Shown in pieces: positions 1-7,182 of a DNA stretch of 25,457 nt. The stretch is from the IMG/VR virus record IMGVR_UViG_3300021373_000887, positions 1 through 25,457 of that record, one strand, 5' to 3'. Position 1 is the first letter of the stretch. Every line of letters begins with the position of its first letter. The stretch is from a virus. The notes under the pieces were generated by a model. That model was not told the origin of the DNA and ran no database searches. It saw only the letters and a program-made list of their open reading frames with translations. The position numbers and the translations under genes are program-made.

Positions 1-107
1 CGAGAATGCCCCTAGAAGCTCGTAAAATAAATTCTTTGATATAACTATCGCCTAAATAACGAACGTTTTGTGAGGGTATCATTAAATGCCTAATTCTGAT
101 TTTATAC

Positions 108-135
108 AAAAAACCCCTCAAAAAGAGGGGCTTTT
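108..135 (-). terminator. Intrinsic terminator ending the leftward early arm
   Basis: A 6-bp GC stem (CCCCTC at 114-119, GAGGGG at 125-130) with an A5 loop. Read leftward it is followed by a run of six T, the standard rho-independent layout, 20 bases after the stop of the 155-772 gene. Read rightward it is followed by CTTTT, so it may also stop rightward transcription. The stretch 1-107 contains no resolved gene; short open frames running in from the left edge end at 15, 26 and 43, so it may be the 3' end of a rightward late gene if the genome is circular. Confidence 0.85.
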
Positions 136-154
136 CGTTGGTTTTAGTGTATTT

Positions 155-772
155 TTAGTTTTTTAATAACCAATAACCATAGACTCCTACCTTTCCATCC
201 CATGAACAATCATAGGTATCACGCAATACACCATTAATAAAAGCAGTGTAATGCCTTTTTTTAGATACCACCAATCTTCCATTAGGTAATTCATCGGAAT
301 TTAAGTGAGCTTTAAACCCTTGACCTATTCCAGATGTAGAAACCCATACAAATCCGAGCTCTGCCATGTAATCTTTAAACCATTTTCTTTTTACGTATAT
401 GCCGTTACGTGCTGAACGTGGTTGTTTAGATGTACGTTTACTTTTTCTTTGATTCGCCATACCATCGGATAATCTATCATAAACCTCTTTATAAGGCTTT
501 TGTGTAGCAATAGCAATAGCACGACATACGCAATCACCAGCAAACCCTTTATACCCAGCCTCTTCTCTTCCTCCATCATCAAAGACCCATGATAGCTCTG
601 TTGATTCTGAAAGAACGACTGAAGTACTTCCTGATACATAGGTAGCTCTTTTTCCTGGATATTGAACCATAGCACCCATATTGCTTAATTTAATTAAAGT
701 ACCAGTTTTACCACTTGATAGTTTGAAGGTAGAACCGATAGGTAGTGAGTTTATCTTTACAGTTTTAATCAT
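155..772 (-). CDS. Predicted papain-fold (C39/transglutaminase-like) cysteine peptidase-like phage protein
   Basis: 205 residues, last gene of the leftward arm, with its own promoter and an AAGGAG ribosome site 5-10 bases before the ATG. Residues 1-55 look like a small beta domain. The C-terminal part has GDCVCRAIA (residues 79-87, candidate catalytic Cys81), HYTAF (His174) and DTYDC (Asp185 or Asp188), in the order Cys-His-Asp seen in papain-like folds. Phages often carry unnamed proteins with this GDCV...H-TA...DT-D pattern. No signal peptide is visible, so it would act in the cytoplasm. The catalytic role and any substrate are inference; it could be an inactive homologue. Confidence 0.5.
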   Translation of the reverse strand: MIKTVKINSLPIGSTFKLSSGKTGTLIKLSNMGAMVQYPGKRATYVSGSTSVVLSESTELSWVFDDGGREEAGYKGFAGDCVCRAIAIATQKPYKEVYDRLSDGMANQRKSKRTSKQPRSARNGIYVKRKWFKDYMAELGFVWVSTSGIGQGFKAHLNSDELPNGRLVVSKKRHYTAFINGVLRDTYDCSWDGKVGVYGYWLLKN

Positions 773-807
773 AAATAACTCCTTGTTTAGTGTGAATATA
801 ACATTTA

Positions 808-836
808 AGATTACAAATCTCTAAAACCAATGTCAA
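808..836 (-). promoter_or_regulatory. Sigma-70-type promoter for the 155-772 gene
   Basis: Leftward TTGACA (836-831), 17-bp spacer, TAATCT (813-808). The spacer begins TTGGTTTTAG, also present in the promoter at 9223-9251 and nearly so at 10543-10571, which supports a shared early promoter class. A GTTTAAAC palindrome lies 48 bp upstream, inside the helicase gene end. Confidence 0.65.
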
Positions 837-867
837 GAAATTTCTTTAAGTGCTGATATTGTTAGAC

Positions 868-2217
868 TTAATCGGAGTAGAGCTCGTTTAAACGGTCTCT
901 ATACTTTTGTTTGGCGTGCTCTGGACTATCCATTATTGATGCACTATCACCATGATAACCCACATCAAACTTACAAGTTGTACCATATCTGTTTTTGGCT
1001 ATAATTATCTGTTGCCCAAACTCACCATGTTCAGCTTGCTCGTATTCATATACATAAGGGTAATAGTTAAAGATTACAATTTCTGCGTCTTGCTCTAGAT
1101 TACCAGACTCAGCTAGGTCGCTGAGCCTTGGAATCTTATCTACACGATGCTCTATGTTACGATTTAGTTGAGAGACTAATATAACAGAACAATCAAGTTC
1201 TTTCGCAAGCCACTTATATCTTCTAGTCACTTCGGCGATACGATGTCTTACATCTCTATTATCACGCTGTGAAAATTCAATAAAACCTATGTGGTCATCA
1301 ATGATTACATCAGGTCTTATCTTTTTGGCTTCTTGAATGCCTTCATCTAGACCTCTTAAATTATCAAATAAATGAAGCGATTTGTAATACTTTTTAATAA
1401 ATTCTAAACCTTTTTCTATTTCTTCTCTATGGTTAGAAGCATTGTTACGCATTTGTTTATTAGGTACAGAGGTATGCATTGCAAGAAACTTTTTAACAAT
1501 CTCTACTCTAGGCATCTCCCTACTTATAAACATCACCTTCTTGCCATCAAGTATCATGTTCTTAGTAATATTTAAAGCTAAGGTACTCTTACCATTACCA
1601 GGTCTACCAGCAATAATAGATATTTCTCCTTTGGTCATACCAACGATAGCTTTATCTACTAAAGAGATACCAGTCTGAACTAAATTCTTTTTTGCAAAGA
1701 TAGACTCTATCAAGTCTTCATCAATACCTTCCATTGATTGATGGTCCATTTTCAGCATACTATTAAACTTCTCTGATATTTTACCAAGGTAGTCAATATC
1801 TGATGCTACATCTTTATAGGATGTATCTTTTTCTATTCTATCTTTAAAACCTACAATACGCTTCCAAAGCTGTCTTCTTATAAAAAGATTATAGATTGTA
1901 ATACAATGTGTTTTATGAGTTGCATCTGTAATAACCTCCTCTATCAAACCAGAAACATAATAAGCAAGCTTATGACCTTTCTCTCCTAAAAAGTTTGATA
2001 CTGTTGCTATGTCTATATCTTTATTAGATTCATGAAGATAATACATAGCTCCCCAAATATGTTGATGGTCTTCCATATAAAATACTTTCGTGGTGTTTAC
2101 ATAGTTTAACGCTTGTTGCATTAATTCAGGTTTTTTAAGTATACATCCCAATACTTGTTTTTCAGATACGCCACTATACATCTTTGACACATCTATATTT
2201 TTGTCAAAATAATCCAT
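868..2217 (-). CDS. dnaB: Replicative DNA helicase, DnaB family
   Basis: 449 residues, close to the usual DnaB length. Residues about 17-115 match the DnaB N-terminal domain. The RecA-like motor follows: Walker A GRPGNGKST (204-212), Walker B VIIDD (304-308), VSQLNR (348-353) and the DLAESGNLEQDAE segment (367-379) that corresponds to the DnaB DLRESGxIEQDAD motif. It would unwind DNA at the fork as a hexamer, recruiting host primase. The start follows AAAGGAGGATTAG and abuts the stop of the upstream gene, so the two are co-translated. The gene contains a CGTTTAAACG palindrome, read as Arg-Leu-Asn, ten codons before its stop. No primase domain is fused. Confidence 0.92.
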   Translation of the reverse strand: MDYFDKNIDVSKMYSGVSEKQVLGCILKKPELMQQALNYVNTTKVFYMEDHQHIWGAMYYLHESNKDIDIATVSNFLGEKGHKLAYYVSGLIEEVITDATHKTHCITIYNLFIRRQLWKRIVGFKDRIEKDTSYKDVASDIDYLGKISEKFNSMLKMDHQSMEGIDEDLIESIFAKKNLVQTGISLVDKAIVGMTKGEISIIAGRPGNGKSTLALNITKNMILDGKKVMFISREMPRVEIVKKFLAMHTSVPNKQMRNNASNHREEIEKGLEFIKKYYKSLHLFDNLRGLDEGIQEAKKIRPDVIIDDHIGFIEFSQRDNRDVRHRIAEVTRRYKWLAKELDCSVILVSQLNRNIEHRVDKIPRLSDLAESGNLEQDAEIVIFNYYPYVYEYEQAEHGEFGQQIIIAKNRYGTTCKFDVGYHGDSASIMDSPEHAKQKYRDRLNELYSD

Positions 2218-2568
2218 CTAATCCTCCTTTAGGTCTGGTGGTAAGTTATCTAATCTCTTACGCTCTATAATTAATTTGTTCTCATACTTCTTATTCTCAT
2301 TCCTTAATATACCTATAAAATAATATACATCATAACCTTTTCCAGCTAAGTCTTTGCGTTCCCAAATAGTAATACAATGTTTGATTACTTCGTCGTCAAT
2401 GTCTTGACAAGCTTTGAGTAAAGTATAGGTAGTTAAGTCATCTAGCGACGATATGAAGAGCTCGTTTAAACGCTCTAACGTATCATCACCTACATTTTTT
2501 TGAAGCCTTGCTATCATCTTTGGATAGTTTTTCAAGGCATTTGACCAGCCACAAGCTGGACATCTCAT
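2218..2568 (-). CDS. Small protein adjoining the helicase, possible helicase loader or replication accessory
   Basis: 116 residues. It starts with a CPAC half zinc-knuckle (residues 3-6) and is otherwise charged and helical. The segment around residues 80-95 (KGYDVYYFIGIL) resembles C-terminal helical regions of small phage replication organisers, but I do not recognise the family. The stop touches the helicase start and the start overlaps the preceding stop (ATGA), so it is translated in one block with the helicase. That context suggests a helicase partner; this is inference. A CGTTTAAACG palindrome lies inside, read as Arg-Leu-Asn, followed by Glu-Leu as in the helicase copy. Confidence 0.7.
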   Translation of the reverse strand: MRCPACGWSNALKNYPKMIARLQKNVGDDTLERLNELFISSLDDLTTYTLLKACQDIDDEVIKHCITIWERKDLAGKGYDVYYFIGILRNENKKYENKLIIERKRLDNLPPDLKED

Positions 2569-2879
2569 TTACGCTCCTTACAAGGAAGCTCTTCAGGGCA
2601 TGGTTGCTTGTCCATAGGAACACGCTTACCCAAGAACTCCCTCATAGGAACTTTACCTTTTGGCAACGTATAGTACCTCCAAGGTCTTTCGCATCGTGGA
2701 CAACGATAAGGCTGGAACTTTGACTTATTGCTGTAAGACACTTCATTCTTCTTACGCTTCTCTGATTCAATGTATTCATCATCAAACCACTCATCATCAA
2801 AGTAATTTCTAAGAGTTTCTTTAGAGTATAAAGACTCATAGAGATAAAGCCAGACTTTTTCTGCGAACTTTTTAATCAT
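2565..2879 (-). CDS. Small zinc-ribbon-like protein, unknown function
   Basis: 104 residues from the ATG at 2879; a GTG at 2891 in the same frame would add four residues, and neither has a strong ribosome site, so translation is probably coupled to the overlapping upstream gene. It has a helical N-terminus, an acidic middle (residues about 27-40) and a CPRC pair near residue 61 with further cysteines near the end (PCPEELPC), a plausible zinc-binding site. It ends in an ATGA overlap with the next gene and sits in the helicase block. No family recognised. Confidence 0.65.
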   Translation of the reverse strand: MIKKFAEKVWLYLYESLYSKETLRNYFDDEWFDDEYIESEKRKKNEVSYSNKSKFQPYRCPRCERPWRYYTLPKGKVPMREFLGKRVPMDKQPCPEELPCKERK

Positions 2880-3024
2880 CACAAACTTCACAATTAGGAT
2901 TTACCTTTGAAAGTTGCATTGATTCTTGTTTTTCTTTTTTCTCTTTATTTCTTTCAGTTGCCTCTATTATCTTTTTTGCAATAGTCATAATAGATTCAAT
3001 CTCTTTCTTATCAAGCTCAATCAT
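2872..3024 (-). CDS. 50-residue charged helical protein with a C-terminal CxxC
   Basis: An open frame linking the neighbours: its ATG overlaps the preceding stop as ATGA (3024-3021), and its stop lies inside the start region of the next gene. The protein is a lysine/glutamate-rich helix (likely coiled coil) ending in NCEVCDD, a single CxxC pair. The unbroken chain of overlaps is the main support for it being real. Function unknown. Confidence 0.6.
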   Translation of the reverse strand: MIELDKKEIESIMTIAKKIIEATERNKEKKEKQESMQLSKVNPNCEVCDD

Positions 3025-3236
3025 TGTGTAGCTACCTCTTCATAGCTGTATTCTGCTACCACTTTGCCTTGAGGTGTTGATATATGTTTAGTCTTAATTG
3101 GATGACCCTCGTTTCTTAAATCCCATATTCTGGCACTTAAACGAAAGCATCCAAAACTTTCAAGAGCTGACAATGGCGTAATACGTTCACCATTTTTTAA
3201 GGCTACTAAAATCATATCATTCTGTGTTTGATTCAT
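3021..3236 (-). CDS. Helix-turn-helix protein (HTH_39-like)
   Basis: 71 residues. I chose the ATG at 3236 because GGAG lies 11 bases upstream; an in-frame ATG at 3260 lacks a ribosome site. The core ITPLSALESFGCFRLSARIW followed by DLRNEGHPI matches the small phage winged-helix type (HTH_39), where an alpha-helical pair is followed by a wing. It probably binds DNA, for example as a local regulator or replication accessory. Its target is unknown; the GTTTAAAC palindrome is one site that could be tested. Confidence 0.7.
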   Translation of the reverse strand: MNQTQNDMILVALKNGERITPLSALESFGCFRLSARIWDLRNEGHPIKTKHISTPQGKVVAEYSYEEVATQ

Positions 3237-3513
3237 CTTCTGTTTTCTCCTTATCACCATCTAGTTCTGTAAGAACATTATTAATGTAGTTGTTAGCCAA
3301 AAACCTTTTTTCATTAAGCTGTTGCTCTAACATCTGTGTTTCTTGAGCTATTTGATTAGCTCTGACGTAAGCCATTTGTGCATCATTACTTAAGTCGCTC
3401 AAGTAGAATTTAATATCTTCTCCATCACGATTAATAACTTGCTCACGTTCTTGTGGCTGTGATACAGCCTCTGCTTCTTGTTTTACCAAGTCTAATTCAC
3501 TCATTTTACCCAT
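3217..3513 (-). CDS. Acidic coiled-coil protein, unknown function
   Basis: 98 residues, start at the ATG after GGAGGAGTAAT. Residues about 40-90 form a long heptad-like helix rich in Gln, Glu and Leu, and the C-terminus is acidic (DKEKTEDESNTE). Its 3' end overlaps the next gene by 20 bases. In this position it could be an adapter or bound-protein partner in the replication block, but no family is recognised. Confidence 0.7.
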   Translation of the reverse strand: MGKMSELDLVKQEAEAVSQPQEREQVINRDGEDIKFYLSDLSNDAQMAYVRANQIAQETQMLEQQLNEKRFLANNYINNVLTELDGDKEKTEDESNTE

Positions 3514-3514
3514 A

Positions 3515-3787
3515 TTACTCCTCCTTATTTAAGTCGTTAAAGTTTGCTCCATCATAACACTTAGAGCATATTCCAGTTTCTTCTTCTTCTATGAATGAGT
3601 TTCCAAAGGGAGGAGATGTACAGCAAGAACTTTGCCAATCCCTCTCTTCACAAACTTCACATTCATTGACAGAGATAGCTGGACTATCTCCATCTTTTTT
3701 GTTTCCACAATAAGAACATTGAATTTCAGGAACATATATTCCGTACTTATCACTTTTTTCTTGTTGTACAAATTCTAAATACCTCAT
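3515..3787 (-). CDS. Small multi-cysteine zinc-ribbon protein
   Basis: 90 residues with four CxxC-type pairs (CSYC near 24, CEVC near 43, SCC near 55 and CSKC near 74), consistent with two zinc sites. Very acidic C-terminus. Its ATG overlaps the stop of the Hjc-like gene (TAATG). Function unknown; such ribbons in phage early operons usually mediate nucleic-acid or protein contacts. Confidence 0.7.
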   Translation of the reverse strand: MRYLEFVQQEKSDKYGIYVPEIQCSYCGNKKDGDSPAISVNECEVCEERDWQSSCCTSPPFGNSFIEEEETGICSKCYDGANFNDLNKEE

Positions 3788-4107
3788 TACTTATCCTTAA
3801 ATTCTTTTATCATTGCAATTAAACTTAAGTAATAATCCTGAGACATGATAGCTAAATTTTCACCTCTGTCTTCTCCAACAAACTGAACATGAATTTCTTT
3901 TGTTGGCTTTAGATGCTTAGCTAACACTTTTCTTTTTTTACATTGAACATAGATGTTGTCTTCAATAACCATGTCTACCTCTTGAGCTAGACCTCTTGAC
4001 CTTCCATCACTTCCCCATGTTCTTTCTGCTTTTAAATCAAAACCTTGAGCTTTTTCTACACATTTTCTTTCGTAATATGTTCCTCTTAATTTATTCTTCG
4101 CTGGCAT
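3787..4107 (-). CDS. Hjc-like Holliday-junction resolvase / PD-(D/E)XK nuclease
   Basis: 106 residues, the typical length for small archaeal-type Hjc proteins. Visible motif elements are the N-terminal RGTYYER with Glu13, a GSDGRSRG turn (32-39), EVDMVI with Asp45, and VQCKKRK with Gln55 and Lys57, which is the PD-(D/E)XK active-site order with Gln in the usual Glu position. It would cut branched recombination or replication intermediates, matching the neighbouring annealing protein and Cas4-like nuclease. Translationally coupled at both ends. Confidence 0.72.
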   Translation of the reverse strand: MPAKNKLRGTYYERKCVEKAQGFDLKAERTWGSDGRSRGLAQEVDMVIEDNIYVQCKKRKVLAKHLKPTKEIHVQFVGEDRGENLAIMSQDYYLSLIAMIKEFKDK

Positions 4108-4339
4108 TTCTTCTATCTCCTTTCCAGTATTGCATAATCCAATTTTTATTTTTTTTCTGATGTCTTAAATCCATACCAGCAAATATCCACCAAGCTCCAT
4201 GCTTATCAGCGAACTCCTTTGCTGTCTCTTCTCTCCACTTATCATCTTGCACTACTAAACTTTTTCTTTTAATCATGTGCTTTGGAATCTTTTCTTCTTT
4301 TCTTTTTTGCCAAGCTAATTCTCTTTTATTTAAACTCAT
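4091..4339 (-). CDS. Small basic protein, unknown function
   Basis: 82 residues, start at 4339 (GGTGG upstream; TAATG overlap with the preceding stop). Strongly basic N-terminal half, then an aromatic segment (WWIFAGMDLRHQKKNK). It overlaps the Hjc-like gene by 17 bases. Basic charge and context suggest nucleic-acid binding, which is inference. Confidence 0.65.
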   Translation of the reverse strand: MSLNKRELAWQKRKEEKIPKHMIKRKSLVVQDDKWREETAKEFADKHGAWWIFAGMDLRHQKKNKNWIMQYWKGDRRNASEE

Positions 4340-4488
4340 TATATCCACCAATCTGTTATATCGTTTTCATCTTCAGAACGCCTAAATATTTCGTTCTCTT
4401 TTTCTTCTTTTTCTATATGGTCTTTAAGCCATATATACCCTCTGTAAACTCCGTATAGTGATAATACTGCTAACACCCAATCAATCAT
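4339..4488 (-). CDS. Single-pass small membrane protein
   Basis: 49 residues from the ATG at 4488, which follows AAGGAGATAAAC; a longer upstream open frame lacks this site. Residues 4-20 form one hydrophobic segment (WVLAVLSLYGVYRGYIW), followed by a highly charged tail, giving an inner-membrane protein with the tail in the cytoplasm. Unknown role. Confidence 0.6.
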   Translation of the reverse strand: MIDWVLAVLSLYGVYRGYIWLKDHIEKEEKENEIFRRSEDENDITDWWI

Positions 4489-4508
4489 GTTTATCTCCTT
4501 TGTAAGAT

Positions 4509-4565
4509 GCGTGGGAATCTGCGATGAGATGTAGTAGATGAGTAAGAGGTATAAGACCCCCACGC
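4509..4565 (-). repeat. Inverted repeat in the gap before the membrane protein gene
   Basis: GCGTGGG (4509-4515) pairs with CCCACGC (4559-4565) across a 43-base loop. It fills the 86-base gap between the SSB-like gene and the 4339-4488 gene. No T-run follows on the leftward strand, so it is not an obvious terminator; it may stabilise or process the mRNA. Confidence 0.4.
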
Positions 4566-4574
4566 TTTGTTAAA

Positions 4575-5096
4575 TTAAAATGGCAGTTCGTCATCCTCCA
4601 TCAACGCATCCTTACCTCTTGATACTGCCTTAAACACCATCTTAACTCTTGGTGTTTTCATGTCATTTCCTTCTCTTCCTACCCACTCTTCAATGACTAC
4701 CTCTACATTGAATAGAAAGCGTTTAAACGCCTCCACATCTAGCTCTGGTAAAATCATCTTGTCATCTTTCTTTTGTACCATGTCCATCATATCACAAAGA
4801 GCATAGTATCCAGAATTACTTCCCATGTCAGCTTGTAGGTTTGGGTATTTAGCTGGGTCAGGTTTTTTAAACCTAAAAATCCCTTTATGTTTTACATCCT
4901 TACCTTCAATGTTAAACACTGGCTCGTAAATGTCTGCTAAAAACTTTCCACTAACTACTATATCTTTTTTGATATTTAAGTCCTTAACCTCTACATTATC
5001 ATACTTACCAGCCTGTACAGAGCTACCACCACCTTGTGATTTTGGCTCATACCAAGCGTCTTCTCCAAATATGTTATTCAAGTCGTTATTATCCAT
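4575..5096 (-). CDS. Single-stranded DNA-binding-like protein
   Basis: 173 residues. The middle is beta-rich (residues about 30-75) and the C-terminus is an acidic tail ending DDELPF, very like the D-D-x-(I/L)-P-F tip that bacterial SSB proteins use to recruit partners. It lies directly downstream of the annealing protein gene with an 8-base overlap, a standard SSB/annealing-protein pairing. Strong ribosome site AAGGAGGTAAAGA. The OB fold itself is inferred, not evident from a named motif. Confidence 0.65.
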   Translation of the reverse strand: MDNNDLNNIFGEDAWYEPKSQGGGSSVQAGKYDNVEVKDLNIKKDIVVSGKFLADIYEPVFNIEGKDVKHKGIFRFKKPDPAKYPNLQADMGSNSGYYALCDMMDMVQKKDDKMILPELDVEAFKRFLFNVEVVIEEWVGREGNDMKTPRVKMVFKAVSRGKDALMEDDELPF

Positions 5097-5697
5097 TCTT
5101 TACCTCCTTCTTAGGTTTTTTCTTCAGCTGTTGTACATAGCCTTCAAAGTTATTTGTATTTAGTTTTTTATTTCTTACTGCTACTTCAATGCTTTCTATG
5201 AAAGCTTTATCTTTACCTTCTAACAATGTCATCAAGTAATCATTTTGTTCTTTAGAAATTGCTTGAGGTTTATCATCTTCAGGTAAATCTTCGCCTCTGT
5301 AAATATAAAGACCAAGACCAAACAATGCAAAACATTTTACCAAACATCTTTTTATAGAGTTGTTAATCTGTGTTGCTGTTGGTTCTTTGATAGCTTTATT
5401 ATAGTTATCCATTACAGCGTGAACTTCTGTTCTTGTTATACCTTCAATAGTTACAGATACTTTAACAAAACATCCACTATCTGTTCTCATATATGGCTGT
5501 GTTGCATATATCATAGGGTCATTTGATACAGGCTGATGATACTCATGAGTTTCCCAAGTAGCATCTGGGTATACAGATAGAACATATTGCACTGCATCAC
5601 TCCAAGATAGATAATCGTAATTACCTTTCTTTTCTTTAAACTCATTTACATTTATTTTATTAAGTGTTTCAAACACTGATAGTTTTTTCGTTGGCAT
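5089..5697 (-). CDS. Single-strand annealing protein, DUF1071 family
   Basis: 202 residues. The N-terminal VFETLNKINVNEFKEKKGNY and the following DYLSWSDAVQYVL match the start of DUF1071 proteins, phage recombinases of the Rad52-like annealing class. The segment TATQINNSIKRCLVKCFALFG (about 125-145) is also typical of this family. It would anneal complementary single strands produced by the neighbouring nuclease, with the SSB-like protein. Start after AAGGAGGAATACA. Lysine-rich C-terminus. Confidence 0.82.
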   Translation of the reverse strand: MPTKKLSVFETLNKINVNEFKEKKGNYDYLSWSDAVQYVLSVYPDATWETHEYHQPVSNDPMIYATQPYMRTDSGCFVKVSVTIEGITRTEVHAVMDNYNKAIKEPTATQINNSIKRCLVKCFALFGLGLYIYRGEDLPEDDKPQAISKEQNDYLMTLLEGKDKAFIESIEVAVRNKKLNTNNFEGYVQQLKKKPKKEVKNG

Positions 5698-5908
5698 TGT
5701 ATTCCTCCTTATGTATTTCTATAAATTTATCTATGCTAACCCAGCTATCTGAGTTACCCTCGTGTATCATTGCTATACCAGCTATGTCTGGTCTCATCGT
5801 AAAGTCTCCGTAGTTTTTACTATTCGCCCAATCCATTAACATAAGGGCATAGTCCTCTGACCTCACAATACTTTTCACATTTTTTTCCGTTCCAAGTTTC
5901 TTTTTCAT
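5669..5908 (-). CDS. Small protein overlapping the Cas4-like nuclease gene, unknown function
   Basis: 79 residues from the ATG at 5908, which follows AGGAGGTGCG. It overlaps the nuclease gene by 89 bases in another frame and the annealing-protein gene by 29 bases. The central sequence (YALMLMDWANSKNYGDF) looks like a folded protein rather than a shadow, and the ribosome site is among the best in the window. A later in-frame ATG at 5842 would reduce the overlap. No family recognised. Confidence 0.6.
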   Translation of the reverse strand: MKKKLGTEKNVKSIVRSEDYALMLMDWANSKNYGDFTMRPDIAGIAMIHEGNSDSWVSIDKFIEIHKEEYNANEKTISV

Positions 5909-6698
5909 CGCACCTCCTAGGTATCGTGTTATCATCTAGATGTTTTAAAAGAACATCTCTCTTGCTCGTAAAGTACGAAACAATTTCTTCATTGTCAACA
6001 ATAGGAATATTAACAAAATAAATATTTTTATCTACTCCTCTGGAAACAGCTGAGTGCGTTCCAGCATCTCTGATATTCATTTGTAGTTTCATTGCCTTAA
6101 CTTTATGACCTTTCTTCTCTAATAAATATCTATACATATTGACTTGATATAGCCAATCTCCAAAGTCTGCTTTGCTCTCATCCCTATGAAATACTTTAAC
6201 CTGTTTAAACGCTCCCTTGTTTCCCCAAGCTCCAGACTTTTTATACCTTGCTCCTGATGGGTCTGGCATCATGACGTGTGTCATTCCTAAAACTTTTGAT
6301 GCCTTAAAACTACCTGTGTTTTTATAATCAATAAGCGTTTCCGTATCTTTGTCATAGAAATCTAAGATACCAGTAATATCTAATCCTTCAAGTTTTTCTT
6401 CTTGTATCGCATTATCATCAAGCTCTTGACTTTCTAAATGTAAGTGATGAATAGTTCCCATGACTGCAAACGCCATGTCCTGTGGGTCTATATAATAATC
6501 ATTAGTTCTTTTAAGGTAAGCCTCACACGTTCCAGACAATAGTTCTGTTGTGCTTGGTGGTCTGTCATTAGGTCTCTGGTCTGACATCATCTTTAATGTG
6601 GCAACACTCATACAACGCTCTGACATACGACATTTTTTTAGACATCGTTTAAACGTAGTTTGTTCTCCATCTGGACAAATAAAACCTATTGCTCCCAT
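5820..6698 (-). CDS. Cas4/RecB-like PD-(D/E)XK exonuclease with likely Fe-S cluster
   Basis: 292 residues. The active-site pattern is visible: His in GTIHHLHLE (about 107-115), Asp in DITGILDFYD and the D-Y-K triad in TLIDYKNTG. Cysteines in the N-terminal 30 residues (FICPDG, RCLKKC) together with a C-terminal cluster (KKCEKYC and GLCPY, roughly 273-286) fit the Cas4/AddB-type 4Fe-4S arrangement. It would resect DNA ends for the DUF1071 annealing protein, forming a phage recombination pair. Start after AAGGAGGTTAC. Two GTTTAAAC palindromes lie inside the gene, both read as Phe-Lys. Confidence 0.82.
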   Translation of the reverse strand: MGAIGFICPDGEQTTFKRCLKKCRMSERCMSVATLKMMSDQRPNDRPPSTTELLSGTCEAYLKRTNDYYIDPQDMAFAVMGTIHHLHLESQELDDNAIQEEKLEGLDITGILDFYDKDTETLIDYKNTGSFKASKVLGMTHVMMPDPSGARYKKSGAWGNKGAFKQVKVFHRDESKADFGDWLYQVNMYRYLLEKKGHKVKAMKLQMNIRDAGTHSAVSRGVDKNIYFVNIPIVDNEEIVSYFTSKRDVLLKHLDDNTIPRRCDEKETWNGKKCEKYCEVRGLCPYVNGLGE

Positions 6699-7134
6699 GT
6701 AACCTCCTTAATTTATTATGGTGCTTGCAATCAGTACTAGCAATTTATAGTTTGTTAGTTTATACGTATTGTTATTCAGGCAATAATACAAACACCACAA
6801 TTTTAGATAGGCGTATTACACTTCTCTGTCCGATTAATGTCCTAAGACAAATTCAACCTCTATTGGTGATAACCTTAGACCAATTAGGTAATCTATGACG
6901 ACATCAAGCTATCTCAAGGAATTTAAAGAGCCGTATTAAACAGCTCACACCTTATCATACGCCTATACCAATTTTCAAACTTTACTGGAGTAGATGAGTA
7001 GCCAACCCTTAAACTTTTGAAAACTTATAAATGCATTAACCAAAGGGTAGACAGGATTGGTTACCTGCGACACTCCTTATAAATGCCATTAAATGTTTTC
7101 TGTTAATATCTACTCCAGAAATAAAACTTAACTA
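6699..7134. other. Non-coding region with two long-range inverted repeats: candidate structured RNA or cis element
   Basis: I see no convincing gene here. Two perfect long-range inverted repeats stand side by side: ATAGGCGTAT (6807-6816) with ATACGCCTAT (6957-6966), enclosing 140 bases, and CTGGAGTAGAT (6985-6995) with ATCTACTCCAG (7108-7118), enclosing 112 bases. Smaller helices fit inside: TGTC/GACA (6838-6849), ATTGGT/ACCAAT (6862-6884), GAGC/GCTC near 6928-6943, and CCAA..CCCTT with AAGGG..TTGG in the second domain. TATAAATGC(C)ATT occurs twice (about 7026 and 7078). It could be the long 5' leader of the recombination operon, a separate RNA on either strand, or an origin-like element. The strand is not settled. 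Confidence 0.5.
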
Positions 7135-7173
7135 TAAAAAACAAAAGAGGCAAGAAATAAATCTCGCCTCTTT
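7135..7173 (-). terminator. Intrinsic terminator of the 7270-13796 leftward genes
   Basis: Perfect 8-bp stem AAAGAGGC (7144-7151) / GCCTCTTT (7166-7173) with a 14-base loop. Read leftward it runs into TTTTGTTTTTTAT, a good U-tract. Rightward it is followed only by TTTCC. It therefore separates the accessory operon from the recombination operon, implying a new promoter downstream or partial read-through. Confidence 0.8.
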
Positions 7174-7182
7174 CCACACACT

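Noticed and set aside
1-26. ENAPRSS-stop at the left edge resembling RNAPIGSW in the small terminase protein
   Set aside because: Only a few residues match and the frame is cut; not enough to claim a repeated domain or circular join.
6689-6898. Hydrophobic open frame of 69 residues on the plus strand
   Set aside because: No ribosome site, low complexity, overlaps the nuclease start and one arm of the long-range repeat; treated as non-coding.
6925-6966. GAGCCGTAT resembling group II intron domain V
   Set aside because: The required GAAA-capped hairpin and the pairing strand are missing, and there is no reverse transcriptase or split gene.
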